A DNA stretch of 29,064 bases from Pancytospora philotis (lineage: Eukaryota > Microsporidia): assembly GCA_023647555.1 (NCBI GenBank), contig JALRLY010000225.1, positions 1 to 29,064 of the forward strand, read 5' to 3'. Of this stretch, positions 8,135-17,314 are shown piece after piece (position 1 is the stretch's first letter; each line of letters begins with the position of its first letter). The translations under genes were made by a program, and so were the position numbers. Below the pieces are notes generated by a model. That model did not search any database, had not been told where the DNA came from, and saw only the letters and a list, made by a program, of their open reading frames with translations.

Positions 8135-9196
8135 TCACTTCGCCAGCAGGCTTTTGTTGATCTCGCCCAGAAAGTGGTTGTAGGCGATCTCGTCCATCGC
8201 GCTAAAGAGGTCCTGGAACGTGGCGATCTGGTACGTGGCGACGAGGCTGTAGAACTTGGTCCGCGCCGTGGTGCTGAACACCAGGAACTCCTTGGTGATG
8301 TTCGTCCAGAAGATGTCGTCCAGCGCGATCTCGACGCCCAGGTCGGCCCTGTCAAGCGACGGAAACGCCTTGTGGAAGTGGGCGTCGAATATCTCGCGGT
8401 AGTGGTTGCCGCGCGGCTGGTCCTCCGGCGCCGGATGGCCGCCGCGCTCGGCCTCGTAGGCGGCCGCGCAGCCCTCGAGGAAGCCGCGCAGCTGCGCGAA
8501 GTCCACGTCCAGCGAGCAGTAGAAGTTGAAGTGCAGGATGTGCGCCATCAGCAGCACCGTGTCCACGTCGCCGCCCGAGCTCTGCAGCGGGCTCTTCAGG
8601 AACTTGTTGACCCGCGCGAACAGCGTGCTCTGCGACACGTTGAGGCGTGCGCTCAGCTCCCGCCACCCCTTCTCGTCGGTCGGCACTTGCCCCTTTCTTA
8701 CGATCTCGGCGATCTCGTCCACGGTGATGTAGCTCCGGCTGAGCCCCTTGAGCTCGAGATAGCGCGTGCGGCAGGCGTCGCGCACGAAGTTGAGCTCGCG
8801 CCCGATCTCCTTCCAGCGGTAGCCCTTGCGCTCGACCATCTCGAGCAGCCGCAGCTCGGCCTCGCGGTCGAACTTCTTCTCCGTGAGCGGGTTGTAGAAC
8901 CACGCGACGAAGCCGCTGACGGACTTGAAGGTGCGGCACGGGATGCTCTGCGTGACGTGGAGCAGCAGATCGTGCAGCGGGAAGGCCGCCCCGTGCATGA
9001 GGTGCTCCTGCAGCGCGTCCAGTGGCAGCCCCTCGCGCTGCAGAAACTCGTCGACGGCGTTCTGCGCGAGCTCCAGCTCCTTGCGCGAGAAGAACCCGTT
9101 GCGGAACTTCAGCTTGTGCTCCTTGGCGAGCTCCTTCGTGCGTTTCGCCGTGCAGTATTTTGAGCGGATGTCGTTGTACGCGGCGCTCTCGTCCAT
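8135..9196 (-). CDS. Reb1/TTF1-like Myb DNA-binding protein
   Basis: The 353-residue protein carries Myb-type repeats in the arrangement of Reb1/TTF1 factors, which bind rDNA terminators and some promoters. A degenerate N-terminal repeat (about 33-100) includes GFFSRKELELAQ. The clearest repeat (about 106-150) has RWKEIGRELNF then ACRTRYLEL, and a third (about 155-205) has GWRELSARLNVSQS. The helical C-terminal part is not recognised. The start at 9196 is preferred over an upstream in-frame Met because CCC (9197-9199) and AAATTT (9215-9220) sit directly before it. The family is assigned from motif spacing, so another Myb/SANT factor remains possible. A nuclear role in RNA polymerase I termination or replication-fork blocking is family knowledge, not shown here. 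Confidence 0.6.
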   Translation of the reverse strand: MDESAAYNDIRSKYCTAKRTKELAKEHKLKFRNGFFSRKELELAQNAVDEFLQREGLPLDALQEHLMHGAAFPLHDLLLHVTQSIPCRTFKSVSGFVAWFYNPLTEKKFDREAELRLLEMVERKGYRWKEIGRELNFVRDACRTRYLELKGLSRSYITVDEIAEIVRKGQVPTDEKGWRELSARLNVSQSTLFARVNKFLKSPLQSSGGDVDTVLLMAHILHFNFYCSLDVDFAQLRGFLEGCAAAYEAERGGHPAPEDQPRGNHYREIFDAHFHKAFPSLDRADLGVEIALDDIFWTNITKEFLVFSTTARTKFYSLVATYQIATFQDLFSAMDEIAYNHFLGEINKSLLAK

Positions 9197-9214
9197 GGGC
9201 TCGGCGCGCCGGCG

Positions 9215-9220
9215 AAATTT
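9215..9220 (-). promoter_or_regulatory. AAATTT start signal of the Myb-like gene
   Basis: AAATTT lies 18 nt upstream of the ATG at 9196, and CCC lies immediately before the ATG. Confidence 0.55.
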
Positions 9221-9379
9221 ACCGGAGCGCCGAGGCAGAATAGCGATGGTGGGATCAAATAACGTGATTAAAGGAAGCAAAGCAAGTTAGCACGCGGAGA
9301 AGTATGAACTGGGAGGATGCTTGAGCCATAGAAGAACAGAATGGTGCAAGAAGCAAACAACAGGGTGTACACATTTTAA

Positions 9380-10939
9380 TTACATGATCAGAAGGCCGCC
9401 AACAGCTACTATGATGACCGATACAACTACGGCGACGACGATCTTTGTCTTCAAGCTCCAGCCGGGCCCGCGCTTTTTGTGCGCATCGTCGTCCTTTTCA
9501 CCAGACTCCTCGGCGCGCTCGATGGCTGCTGCTCCATCCTCGCCATAGCCCGGCGCGCTCTCGATGAACGCACGCTCTTCAGCGGTGAGGCCGTCGTGCA
9601 GCGCGCGCACGAAGCTGCCGCCGGACCTCGCATCGAGATGGCACTGGAGCATCGACAGCCACTCCCTGCCGTAAAGCTGGTTGGATCCGGTGCTCTGCAT
9701 CGCGTAGAGCAGCAGGCTCGAGCACGGATTGGTGAACTCTCTGATGGCCCGCAGATCCTCGCATGTGTGCTTTACGCTGCTTTTGTAGACCGAAACGAAC
9801 AGCGAGAGCGTGTAGCTGGCAAACAGCTGCGAGCACGCGAGCCGGCTCACGGCGGAGCGCATGCGGGCCCTGCGGCAGCTTCTGCCTTCCTTGTTGAAGC
9901 ACAGTGCGAGCGGGTCATCGCAGGAGTGACGCAGCGCGCGAAGCTCCTCTGACCTCCTGTTGCTGCAGAAAAGCGCGCGGATCTCGTCCATCTGGCATTC
10001 CGGGACGGCTGCGCGCCTGCTGCCGCACTCGATCATGCGCTTGACCTCCTCAAAATGCTTTACGGTGCAGAATCCGGAGGCGGGCAGGGTGTAGTTCGGC
10101 AGGCCAGACACGCGCCGCACAGCCCAGCGCGGGGCTATCCACTCATCTGTCCACCCACCGCGTTTTAGCACTTTGCTGTCCGCCCCGACGACTTTGATCT
10201 TTGAGAGGTGCTCGAGCGCGGTGTCTTTCGCGGTGCGGAAGTTCCAGAAGCTTCCGCCGAAGCCGATCTTGAACAGCTGGCAGCCCGCGTGCCCAGCGGG
10301 GAGCTTGAACCGGATGGACAGCCTCGAATTGCCGGTGAAGGGCTCGTATTCGTCTACATCGACCGAGTCTTTGAAGCAGGGGTCGCTGATGCAGCTGAAG
10401 ATGCTGTAGAGCGGGACGGGGCTGCTTTCGGACGCGGGCGTCTCCTTGTGTTTGAGTGCGACGATGTACTCCGCACCGGGGATGCATTCGCTGGGATCGA
10501 TCGCGAGAAATACGGGCTCGCGGCCGTCGGCGCACTGGGAGTGGGCGCTAGATTTGCACACCGAGACAACCAGCTTGTTGCTGATCTGACTGCAGCGCTC
10601 CACAGTATTTCTTATAACATAGTCACTGCTCTCAGCGGCCTCAGCTGAATCATCTGCATTGCCGAAGACGCTGTGGCTGCTCTCGGCAGCTTCGCTGCTG
10701 CTCTCTTGCTCCGCCTTAACGCCACTGCTATTCTGGGGCAGGACCGGGTCCACCCTGTATAGCTCGAGCTCCACATGGTTGGTCAGCCAGTTGTAACTGT
10801 AGTCGCGCGGAACAACGACCGGGCTCAGGCAACAGTTTGTAGCGCAATTCAGTGCATTTTTACCGGAGCACAGTAAAGGATTTAGCCACAGCTGCGCTAC
10901 GCCTTGCAAAGCGCGTAGTAACACCAGCCTTTGGCGCAT
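9380..10939 (-). CDS. Anchored Cys-rich surface protein 2
   Basis: The 519-residue protein has a hydrophobic N-terminal leader (MRQRLVLLRALQGVAQLW). A Ser- and Glu-rich low-complexity stretch lies near residues 80-115. A middle region of unknown fold precedes a Cys-rich helical region (about 285-440). An acidic linker (EESGEKDDD) is followed by HKKRG and a hydrophobic segment that ends at the C-terminus (IVVAVVVSVIIVAVGG). The layout matches the proteins at 6745 and 17334, and CSQLFASYTLSLFV here resembles STLFASASLNLAV in protein 3. A TATA box lies 19 nt upstream. The ATG at 10937-10939 is used because an overlapping upstream ATG is in another frame. Function unknown; a surface or secretory-pathway location is inferred from the leader and anchor. 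Confidence 0.82.
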   Translation of the reverse strand: MRQRLVLLRALQGVAQLWLNPLLCSGKNALNCATNCCLSPVVVPRDYSYNWLTNHVELELYRVDPVLPQNSSGVKAEQESSSEAAESSHSVFGNADDSAEAAESSDYVIRNTVERCSQISNKLVVSVCKSSAHSQCADGREPVFLAIDPSECIPGAEYIVALKHKETPASESSPVPLYSIFSCISDPCFKDSVDVDEYEPFTGNSRLSIRFKLPAGHAGCQLFKIGFGGSFWNFRTAKDTALEHLSKIKVVGADSKVLKRGGWTDEWIAPRWAVRRVSGLPNYTLPASGFCTVKHFEEVKRMIECGSRRAAVPECQMDEIRALFCSNRRSEELRALRHSCDDPLALCFNKEGRSCRRARMRSAVSRLACSQLFASYTLSLFVSVYKSSVKHTCEDLRAIREFTNPCSSLLLYAMQSTGSNQLYGREWLSMLQCHLDARSGGSFVRALHDGLTAEERAFIESAPGYGEDGAAAIERAEESGEKDDDAHKKRGPGWSLKTKIVVAVVVSVIIVAVGGLLIM

Positions 10940-10958
10940 GCATATAGCATTTAGCCTT

Positions 10959-10966
10959 TATTTATA
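10959..10966 (-). promoter_or_regulatory. TATA box of Cys-rich surface gene 2
   Basis: TATAAATA on the minus strand lies exactly 19 nt upstream of the ATG at 10939. Confidence 0.65.
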
Positions 10967-11575
10967 CCTTATATTAACCAAACAACTTTACTGATTGATT
11001 TATATGCTTTATAAAGGATTAAAATTAGTTCATTTATTTGGCAGCTCTCAAATGTCTACACGATCGCATGCCAATGGTTGCTTAATTCTGGCTGGTCTAT
11101 GGCCCGGCGCTGGTAATTCCGCCAATGCATTGAAGTGGTGCGGGCGGACCGAGGGGATGCGCGAGGAGCTGTGGCAGCCACGATACAAATAAATCGTGCG
11201 CAATCCATAGAATATTAGATTTTAATGGCATCAATGGGCGCAATATTATCTCGGACACTACAAATAATACCAAATGGAGCAAGTTGGGCTGCTAACAGAC
11301 AGCGGAAGGTGATAAATATCACCAAAATGCGTCTCTCTGTGCGTTGTATTGCGCAGCATGTTTCAAGCTCACGCATGGCATTTCACAAATTGCGGGCTGG
11401 ACTGTGTCGTAGCGCGTTTTGTAGGTATTGTACTACCTTCGTGCGTTAGCTTTTGTATTTGCACAGTGATGAGCGATGTTGCAGCTGCGTACAATCACAA
11501 ACTTTGCATTGGCATTATCGCCCATATTGATTTTATTATTGCACCTATAATCTATTCGAAATTGTAAAATTCGCC

Positions 11576-11583
11576 TATAAATA
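11576..11583 (+). promoter_or_regulatory. TATA box of tandem secreted gene 1
   Basis: TATAAATA ends 19 nt before the ATG at 11603. The core CTATAAATAGCA is identical at the second copy. Confidence 0.7.
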
Positions 11584-11602
11584 GCAGTGTTTGACCGAGG
11601 GC

Positions 11603-12331
11603 ATGCTCGTGCGCGCGCTGGTAAACATGGCTGCGACCTGCCATGCCCAGCCGGGAGCGGGAGAAGAAAACGGGATGCGGGAAGAAAGCATTCACGAGAT
11701 CCTGCCCGACTGCGCAGAAAACTGGTTTACGAGTAACTTCGATATACGGCTCGTCGGGGTGCTAGAAGACGAGCCCACTGGCGATATATATGGCCACTAT
11801 AAGTGGGACACGATCGTGGCGGAAGTCGATCTCAGCGAGCAGTTGGTTTTGGCAGGGACAGTGGGCGGAAACATTAGCGATAGTGATACCATTCAGCTTT
11901 CTTTAGAACATCCTATTCACAGCGTGTATCGGTGGTGCTATTTAACATTGAGCCCGAAAGAGGAAGCTGAAATTCTACACTCAGAGGAGGAGATCCCCTG
12001 CGTCGGAATCGTGCCGAGTGAGATGTTGTACGGTAGCTCTAATGAACTCGCACTTTTTAAAACCAGGAAAGGCGAGCTGGGAATTTACCTCAAAGCGCTG
12101 GAGTTTGAGGCAGGCGGAGCTGTGCTGCAGCTCAAGCGCCCCAAAGAGCCGATTATTTATACACAACTATTCTACAACCAATGGAACAGCAAGACACAGT
12201 GGGCGTGGCGTGGTCTGCTACAGTTTAGCAGTACTTATGAGTTCCAATACACGACAATGTTCGAACTCTCTACTAATGACGATTCGATATACCTAAACGT
12301 TTTTATAGATCAGAGCGGAAGCGAGTTTTAA
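11603..12331 (+). CDS. Tandem secreted protein, copy 1
   Basis: The 242-residue protein has a signal peptide (MLVRALVNMAATCHA) and no other membrane segment, so it is probably exported. The mature part looks beta-rich. It is a close paralogue of the next gene, with the same length and shared blocks NWFTSNFDI, DEPTGD, KWDTIVAE, SEQL, AGTVGG, YRWCYLTLSPK, EEIPC, KGELGIY and FYNQW. Two cysteine positions (in YRWCY and EEIPC) are conserved between copies and could pair. The start is set by alignment to the second copy (GAGGGCATGCTCGTG at both). Tandem stops TAATAA overlap AATAAA. The family is not recognised; an exported host-facing or surface role is inference. Confidence 0.85.
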   Translation: MLVRALVNMAATCHAQPGAGEENGMREESIHEILPDCAENWFTSNFDIRLVGVLEDEPTGDIYGHYKWDTIVAEVDLSEQLVLAGTVGGNISDSDTIQLSLEHPIHSVYRWCYLTLSPKEEAEILHSEEEIPCVGIVPSEMLYGSSNELALFKTRKGELGIYLKALEFEAGGAVLQLKRPKEPIIYTQLFYNQWNSKTQWAWRGLLQFSSTYEFQYTTMFELSTNDDSIYLNVFIDQSGSEF

Positions 12332-12795
12332 TAAATTAAGTACGCAAATTTATTAGTCAAAGAATCGGATGTTGAGGGGTGAGTCTGGTCTCCTCGGAGA
12401 TACTGATAATTTTCTATCGAGTATTTTAAATTATAATTAAATATTTTATATAGGGAGGTATTCTAATTTATACCCAATAGAATAGTATGATTCATCATAA
12501 GCCATTTTAAGCTGTGCTCAATACGACCCTAAGTGATTGACTAGAGTGACCACTTAGCAATAATGATGAAAGTAATTTAGCTGGTTGACAAATTATGGAA
12601 GACATTGTGTACTCGTTCAGTAGATGCACGCAATAAGGATATTCATCTGCACATTGTCAGCGAAATTTGGCAGCAGCTTACAATTACAAATCTTTACAGT
12701 GACATTATTGCCCGTATTGAGAGGCCATAAATCACGGTCGAATTATATTTGAGATAGTAAAAATCGACTATAAATAGCAAAGCTAAATTGAGGGC
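12332..12795. other. Intergenic spacer between tandem secreted genes
   Basis: This is AT-rich spacer. It begins with the 3' end signal of copy 1. From about 12648 it is homologous to the promoter of copy 1. No gene is seen. Confidence 0.6.
12769..12776 (+). promoter_or_regulatory. TATA box of tandem secreted gene 2
   Basis: TATAAATA ends 19 nt before the ATG at 12796, the same distance as in copy 1. Confidence 0.7.
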
Positions 12796-13524
12796 ATGCT
12801 CGTGCGTGTGTTTGTAAACATTGCCGCGATCTGTTATGCACAGCCTGGTGCGGTAGAGAAGAATGACCAACAAGAAGAAAGCCCCCAGGCGATTCTGCCC
12901 AACAGCACAGACAACTGGTTCACGAGTAACTTCGATATACAGCTCTTCGGCGTGCTAGACGATGAACCCACTGGCGATGTGTGCGGCAGCTTCAAGTGGG
13001 ACACGATTGTGGCAGAAGACAATCTCAGCGAGCAGTTGGCTTTTGCAGGGACAGTGGGCGGAAGCGTCAATGGCAGCGATATCATCCAATTCTCTGTGAA
13101 TCACCCTATTCACAACGCTTATCGGTGGTGCTATCTAACCCTGAGCCCGAAGAAAGATGCCGATACTTTATACTCCTCGGAGGAGATTCCTTGCATCGAA
13201 ATTATACCAAACGAGATGGTATGCAGCGATTCTAGAGCGCTTACAGCATTCAAAACCAAGAAGGGAGAGCTGGGAATATATTTCAAGGCGGTAGAATCTG
13301 GAGTAAACGGGGTAGTGCTGCATCTCAAGCGCCTAAAAGAACCGATAATCTACACGGAACCATTCTACAACCAATGGACCCGTGAAACGCAGTGGATGCG
13401 ACGCGGCCTGCTACAGTTCGACGGTAGTAAGAAATTTCGGTTCGCGACAATGTTCAAACTCTCCACTAATGAGCACCCATTATACATCAACATTTTAATG
13501 GATGAAAGCGAGAGCACCGTTTAA
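12796..13524 (+). CDS. Tandem secreted protein, copy 2
   Basis: The 242-residue paralogue of the gene at 11603 has a signal peptide MLVRVFVNIAAICYA. It keeps the conserved blocks (NWFTSNFDI, DEPTGD, KWDTIVAE, AGTVGG, YRWCYLTLSPK, KGELGIY, FYNQW, RGLLQF). The two copies have no length difference, so substitutions dominate their divergence, mostly in the segment after the signal peptide, around residues 130-180 and at the C-terminus. Stops TAATAA overlap AATAAA at 13523-13528. It lies just upstream of the subtilisin gene and on the same strand, each with its own promoter. Function unknown. Confidence 0.85.
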   Translation: MLVRVFVNIAAICYAQPGAVEKNDQQEESPQAILPNSTDNWFTSNFDIQLFGVLDDEPTGDVCGSFKWDTIVAEDNLSEQLAFAGTVGGSVNGSDIIQFSVNHPIHNAYRWCYLTLSPKKDADTLYSSEEIPCIEIIPNEMVCSDSRALTAFKTKKGELGIYFKAVESGVNGVVLHLKRLKEPIIYTEPFYNQWTRETQWMRRGLLQFDGSKKFRFATMFKLSTNEHPLYINILMDESESTV

Positions 13525-13722
13525 TAAATTAAGTGCGTAAAATAATTAAGTGAGGTGTTAGAACTACAATAATGTACAACTGTAGTACTTATTTATAGGG
13601 AATAGCCGCAAACCAGGCGATTCCGGCCTTCCGGGCCTCCTACCGCAAGGCTGACACATGGACAACAGTCCGGAAACAAACGCGGGTTTCAACTATGTAC
13701 GCAGGCAGCAGCAAATAAACAC

Positions 13723-15297
13723 ATGCTGCTGCGTACGCTACTTCTAGCAGGTGCAGCGCTAGCTGCCAACAAGCGATACATCGTGATGTTCAAGATGCCC
13801 GAGCACGCCAGCTTCGCTAGCATGCGCAGCTACAGCGCCATGACGCTGGAGTCCAGCCGCGGGATGCTCGGCCCGGACGATCGGATATACACGTCGCTGA
13901 GCGGCGGCTACATCGCCGGGCTGAGCGAGGAGACGCGCAGCAGGCTGGCCAAGGACCCGACGATTGCCACGGTGGAGGAGGACACAAACGTCAAAATAGA
14001 AGTGCCTGGCGGCATGCAGTTCGCGTTCAACAGCGACGTCCATAAGGTTGAGTCTGCGCCCCTGTGGGCCTATCTGGGCGAGAGATACCGCGCGGCCATG
14101 CGGAGGTGGGATGCTCGTGCGCGACGGGCGGCGCACAGCGGCGACTCGCCCGACAGCCGCCACGGGAACCCCAGCAAGCGGCCTGAGACGGTGCTCAATT
14201 TTGTCATGCAGCCCGATGCACCGTGGGGCCTGGGACGTATCTCGGGTCACGATACGTGGTACGAGTACATCGAGGGCATGGGCCGCCAGGTGTACGCGTA
14301 CGTGCTCGATACCGGTATCGACACCGCGCATCCGGATTTCGAGGGACGCGCACGGTGGGGATACAACGCCGTTCCGGGCTCGCCAGATGCCGACGAGCAC
14401 GGGCACGGGACACACTGCGCAGGCACGATCGGCGGCAAGCGCACGGGCGTGGCCAAGTCGGTGAACCTGGTGGCCGTCAAGACGCTGAACGGCGCGGGCG
14501 AAGGCAAGATCTCGGCCCTGATCGAGGGGATCGACTTCGTGATGCGCGACTACGAGTCCAGAGTGGCGGCGTACGAGGAGTCCGCCGGGACCGAGTATAT
14601 GGAGGAATTGGCGAGGGAGGACGGTCGGTACTCAGCGCAGGGCCTTCTGTCAACGCTCCGCAACCTGTTCCGCGACAGGAAGGAGCGACCGCAGGCAGTG
14701 GTCAATATGAGCATCGGCGGGGGCAGAAGCGCGGCCCTTAACTTCGCGATCCAGTACGCATCGAAGTACCTGAATATCCATTTTGTGACGGCCGCTGGGA
14801 ACGAGTCTGCAAACGCGTGCGACTACTCGCCGGCGTCTTCCCAGCACGCCATCACGGTGGGCGCTTCAGATAACAGCAACCGCGCAACCGGCTTCAGCAA
14901 CAGAGGGATGTGCGTGGATGTGTACGCGCCGGGAATGAATATCCTGAGCACCTGGCCAGGCAAAACTATGAAGATGGCATCGGGGACGAGCATGGCCACG
15001 CCCCACGTCACCGGGATCCTGGCTGTATACCTCAGCCTCTCGGGCTTCACGCCTGAAAAGCTGCGGGAGCGCGTGCTCAAAGACGCCAATGCACTGATCG
15101 AGGAGACGGGCGTCGCTCCGATTCAGAGCAGCATGCTGTACCCCTCCGGCGCCGAGCTCTCACTTCTGTACAGTGCGCAGCGCCTCCCCGGCGTCGCGCT
15201 CTCCCTGCCGTGGCACTGGGCGCGTCCTACAAGCGTCACCGATAAAGCGCCTATGGCTTCGCTAGAGAAGCTGTACGAGAGGCTTAAGGCAGAGTAA
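13723..15297 (+). CDS. Secreted subtilisin-like serine protease (S8, proteinase K type)
   Basis: This is a 524-residue preproenzyme. The signal peptide is MLLRTLLLAGAALA. An I9-type propeptide (about 16-90) starts KRYIVMFK and ends around ATVEEDTNV. A charged spacer (about 115-155, DARARRAAHSGDSPDSRHG) precedes the catalytic domain. The triad is complete: Asp196 (VLDTGIDTAHPDF), His228 (GHGTHCAGT) and Ser423 (SGTSMATPHV), with oxyanion Asn360 (AAGNESA). An unusual Glu- and Arg-rich insertion lies between the GIDFVMRDY and VVNMSIGGG segments (about 285-325). No C-terminal membrane segment is visible, so the mature enzyme should be soluble. There is no clear TATA box; TATGTACG lies 21 nt upstream. 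Microsporidian subtilisins have been linked to spore-wall and polar-tube processing, but its substrate here is unknown. Confidence 0.95.
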   Translation: MLLRTLLLAGAALAANKRYIVMFKMPEHASFASMRSYSAMTLESSRGMLGPDDRIYTSLSGGYIAGLSEETRSRLAKDPTIATVEEDTNVKIEVPGGMQFAFNSDVHKVESAPLWAYLGERYRAAMRRWDARARRAAHSGDSPDSRHGNPSKRPETVLNFVMQPDAPWGLGRISGHDTWYEYIEGMGRQVYAYVLDTGIDTAHPDFEGRARWGYNAVPGSPDADEHGHGTHCAGTIGGKRTGVAKSVNLVAVKTLNGAGEGKISALIEGIDFVMRDYESRVAAYEESAGTEYMEELAREDGRYSAQGLLSTLRNLFRDRKERPQAVVNMSIGGGRSAALNFAIQYASKYLNIHFVTAAGNESANACDYSPASSQHAITVGASDNSNRATGFSNRGMCVDVYAPGMNILSTWPGKTMKMASGTSMATPHVTGILAVYLSLSGFTPEKLRERVLKDANALIEETGVAPIQSSMLYPSGAELSLLYSAQRLPGVALSLPWHWARPTSVTDKAPMASLEKLYERLKAE

Positions 15298-15462
15298 TCC
15301 AAGTAAAATTCATTTAATAACAGATGCATGTATTATAAATTCAGATGGTGTACTCGTGCTGCCTTCCAATATCTTATACGATCCGTGCAATGAAGCCAGG
15401 TCCATTCACGTTTAACCATAACTGAATCTGCTACGACACAACACAACCTTCAAAATCAAATT

Positions 15463-16992
15463 CTATCCCTTAATGACAATCACAGGTCTGACACGCGCCA
15501 CGCGCTGGACTACTCCTACCTTGACCGAGTGGTCTACGACGCTCTCAATGTCCTTGTAGCAGCCGCACGCCTCCTCGACGAGCCCGCCCTTCGAGCCAGC
15601 ACGCACCACAATTCCCTTGGCCTCGAGGTCTCTGAGCACCTCCTCGTAGGTGAAGGCGCTGCGGGCAGTGCTGCGCGAGAGCAGCCGGCCGGCGCCGTGG
15701 CACGTCGAGTAGAACGTCTTTCTGGAGCCCTCGGCGCCCACGAGCACGTACGAGCATGTGCCCATCGAGCCGCCGACCGGTATCGGCTGGCCTGTCTCGC
15801 GGTAGCACGCGGGGAGCTCCTTGTGGTGGGGCGGCAGCGCCCGCGCCGCGCCCTTGCGGTGGACCAGCAGGCTCCTGGTATTCCCGCCGTCCTCGTACTC
15901 CTCGATCTTCGCAATGTTGTGGCACACGTCGTACAGGAGCTTGAACTGCGCATGTGCAACGGCCCCGCCGAGCACCTCCTTGGCACGGTGGCCGATCAGC
16001 GCGCGGTTGGCCCAGGCGTAGTTGGAAGCGCTGTTCATCAGCGACACGTAGCGCTGGCCGAGGCTGGAGTGGTACGGAACCGACGAGACGCCCCCAGCGG
16101 CCTCGGTACCGATATTAGCATGCGCCTGCGAGACCTCAGTGCGGCGCATGTCTTTGTACTTCGCGGCATCGGCCCTGGCTCGCTCCAGCTCTTCGACGAA
16201 TTTGGAGCAGGTCACGTGGCCGAGGCCGCGCGATCCGGTGTGGACCGAGATGAGAATCTGGCCGGGCTTAAGCCCGAGCGCCTCGGCCTTCGCCTCATCG
16301 AAGATCTCGTCCACCACCTGCACCTCGAGGTAGTGGTTGCCGGAGCCCAGCGTCCCGAGCTGCGCAAGGCCCCGCGCCTTCGCCCGCTGGTGCACCAGCT
16401 TGCTGTCGCCGGGCAGGTGTCCGCAGCTCTCTGTGTTGCTCACATCGTCCGCGTCCAGCGGCAGAAAATCGCTGGGCACTCCGTCCAGGCCGCTGTCCAG
16501 AATCGCGTTGAGCGCACGGACCCCGCCGGGGAGGCTGGTGTCCGAATCGACAAGCCCCGAGGGGATGCGCTGCACAAGCCTGTCGGCGATCTCGTCCAGC
16601 ATGCCCGCTATGTCGCTGAGATACAGGTTCGACACGAGGCAGCGGACCCCGCAGTTGATGTCGAATCCGATCCCATCGGGGCTGACAACCGCATCGTCGC
16701 GCGCCAGGTCGATCGCAGCGACCGAGCCGACCGGGAAGGCGTAGCCGGCGTGTATGTCGGGGAGGCCGACGGCGCCAACGAGCCCCGGCAGTTTCTGCAT
16801 GTCAGCGAACTGCTTGAGCGTCGTGAGCCGCGCCAAGGCCTCGGCACTGATATCCGTATCGCCCTCGTTGACGAGCGGCTCTGCGACTGCGCCGCACTCA
16901 TCGACCAGCAGCGGCGCCCGCAGATCGCTGCTCACGTAAATCCGATGGCCGTTAATCTCGATGTAGTCCTCGTGCCAGCCGATTTGGGCCAT
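15463..16992 (-). CDS. RTCB: RNA-splicing ligase RtcB
   Basis: RtcB joins 2',3'-cyclic phosphate and 5'-hydroxyl RNA ends using GTP and a divalent metal (Mn2+), for example in tRNA exon ligation. The 509-residue length matches animal and archaeal RtcB. All active-site residues are present: Asp111 and Cys114 in GFDINCGVR, His220 in GSGNHYLE, His251 in VHTGSRGLGH, His358 in YDVCHNIAK, and the guanylylated His432 in TCHGAGR. The C-terminus VRPVIVIKG is canonical. The start at 16992 is preferred over an in-frame Met 84 nt further upstream because CCC and AAATTT sit right before it. No Archease or other ligase-complex partner is encoded nearby. The gene is convergent with the subtilisin gene across a 165-bp spacer. 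Confidence 0.97.
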   Translation of the reverse strand: MAQIGWHEDYIEINGHRIYVSSDLRAPLLVDECGAVAEPLVNEGDTDISAEALARLTTLKQFADMQKLPGLVGAVGLPDIHAGYAFPVGSVAAIDLARDDAVVSPDGIGFDINCGVRCLVSNLYLSDIAGMLDEIADRLVQRIPSGLVDSDTSLPGGVRALNAILDSGLDGVPSDFLPLDADDVSNTESCGHLPGDSKLVHQRAKARGLAQLGTLGSGNHYLEVQVVDEIFDEAKAEALGLKPGQILISVHTGSRGLGHVTCSKFVEELERARADAAKYKDMRRTEVSQAHANIGTEAAGGVSSVPYHSSLGQRYVSLMNSASNYAWANRALIGHRAKEVLGGAVAHAQFKLLYDVCHNIAKIEEYEDGGNTRSLLVHRKGAARALPPHHKELPACYRETGQPIPVGGSMGTCSYVLVGAEGSRKTFYSTCHGAGRLLSRSTARSAFTYEEVLRDLEAKGIVVRAGSKGGLVEEACGCYKDIESVVDHSVKVGVVQRVARVRPVIVIKG

Positions 16993-16998
16993 GGGCAA

Positions 16999-17004
16999 AA
17001 ATTT
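16999..17004 (-). promoter_or_regulatory. AAATTT start signal of RtcB
   Basis: AAATTT lies 6 nt upstream of the ATG at 16992, and CCC is at 16993-16995 (minus strand). Confidence 0.6.
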
Positions 17005-17306
17005 ACTAACCATTTTGTGCTTGATACAGCTTGAGTAGGCTGAGTAGAAATGGAAGCATATGCGCGCCGCAACCAAACGGTGGTATGATGAGTTTTCATT
17101 ATTAATCTAGTCAGAGCTTGTCTGCAACACGATTATAGCTGAGATACTCTAAAAGCACCCATCCATACGCTATTTATTATCATCTTGCCTTCACGGTTCC
17201 CGCAAAACCGACGTAAATATTCTGAAACATATTATCCAATCAAATAAAATTTATTTTTTTAATATGCCGGTGAATTACGTTATCGCACAAATACAAATAT
17301 TGAAGC

Positions 17307-17314
17307 TATAAATA
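17307..17314 (+). promoter_or_regulatory. TATA box of Cys-rich surface gene 3
   Basis: TATAAATA ends 19 nt before the ATG at 17334. Confidence 0.65.

Larger units (their letters stand above)
10940..11602. other. Divergent intergenic region, 663 bp
   Basis: It holds the TATA boxes of the two flanking secretory genes. A moderately GC-rich patch at about 11090-11185 has an open frame (10995-11192) with no recognisable product. The last 140 bp, from about 11460, are homologous to the DNA upstream of the second member of the tandem pair. No gene is supported. Confidence 0.5.
11460..12345 (+). repeat. Direct repeat unit 1 (promoter plus gene)
   Basis: This unit corresponds to 12648-13538. Shared upstream sequence includes ACATTATTGCCC-like and TATTGA blocks and CTATAAATAGCA. 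The shared 3' flank is TTTAATAAATTAAGT. The duplication therefore included about 140 bp of promoter and the polyadenylation region as well as the coding sequence. Confidence 0.75.
12648..13538 (+). repeat. Direct repeat unit 2 (promoter plus gene)
   Basis: Second copy of the unit at 11460-12345. Coding sequence, TATA region and 3' flank can all be aligned by eye. Confidence 0.75.

Noticed and set aside
15529..17034. 501-codon frame opposite RtcB
   Set aside because: Shadow of a GC-rich, clearly functional gene.
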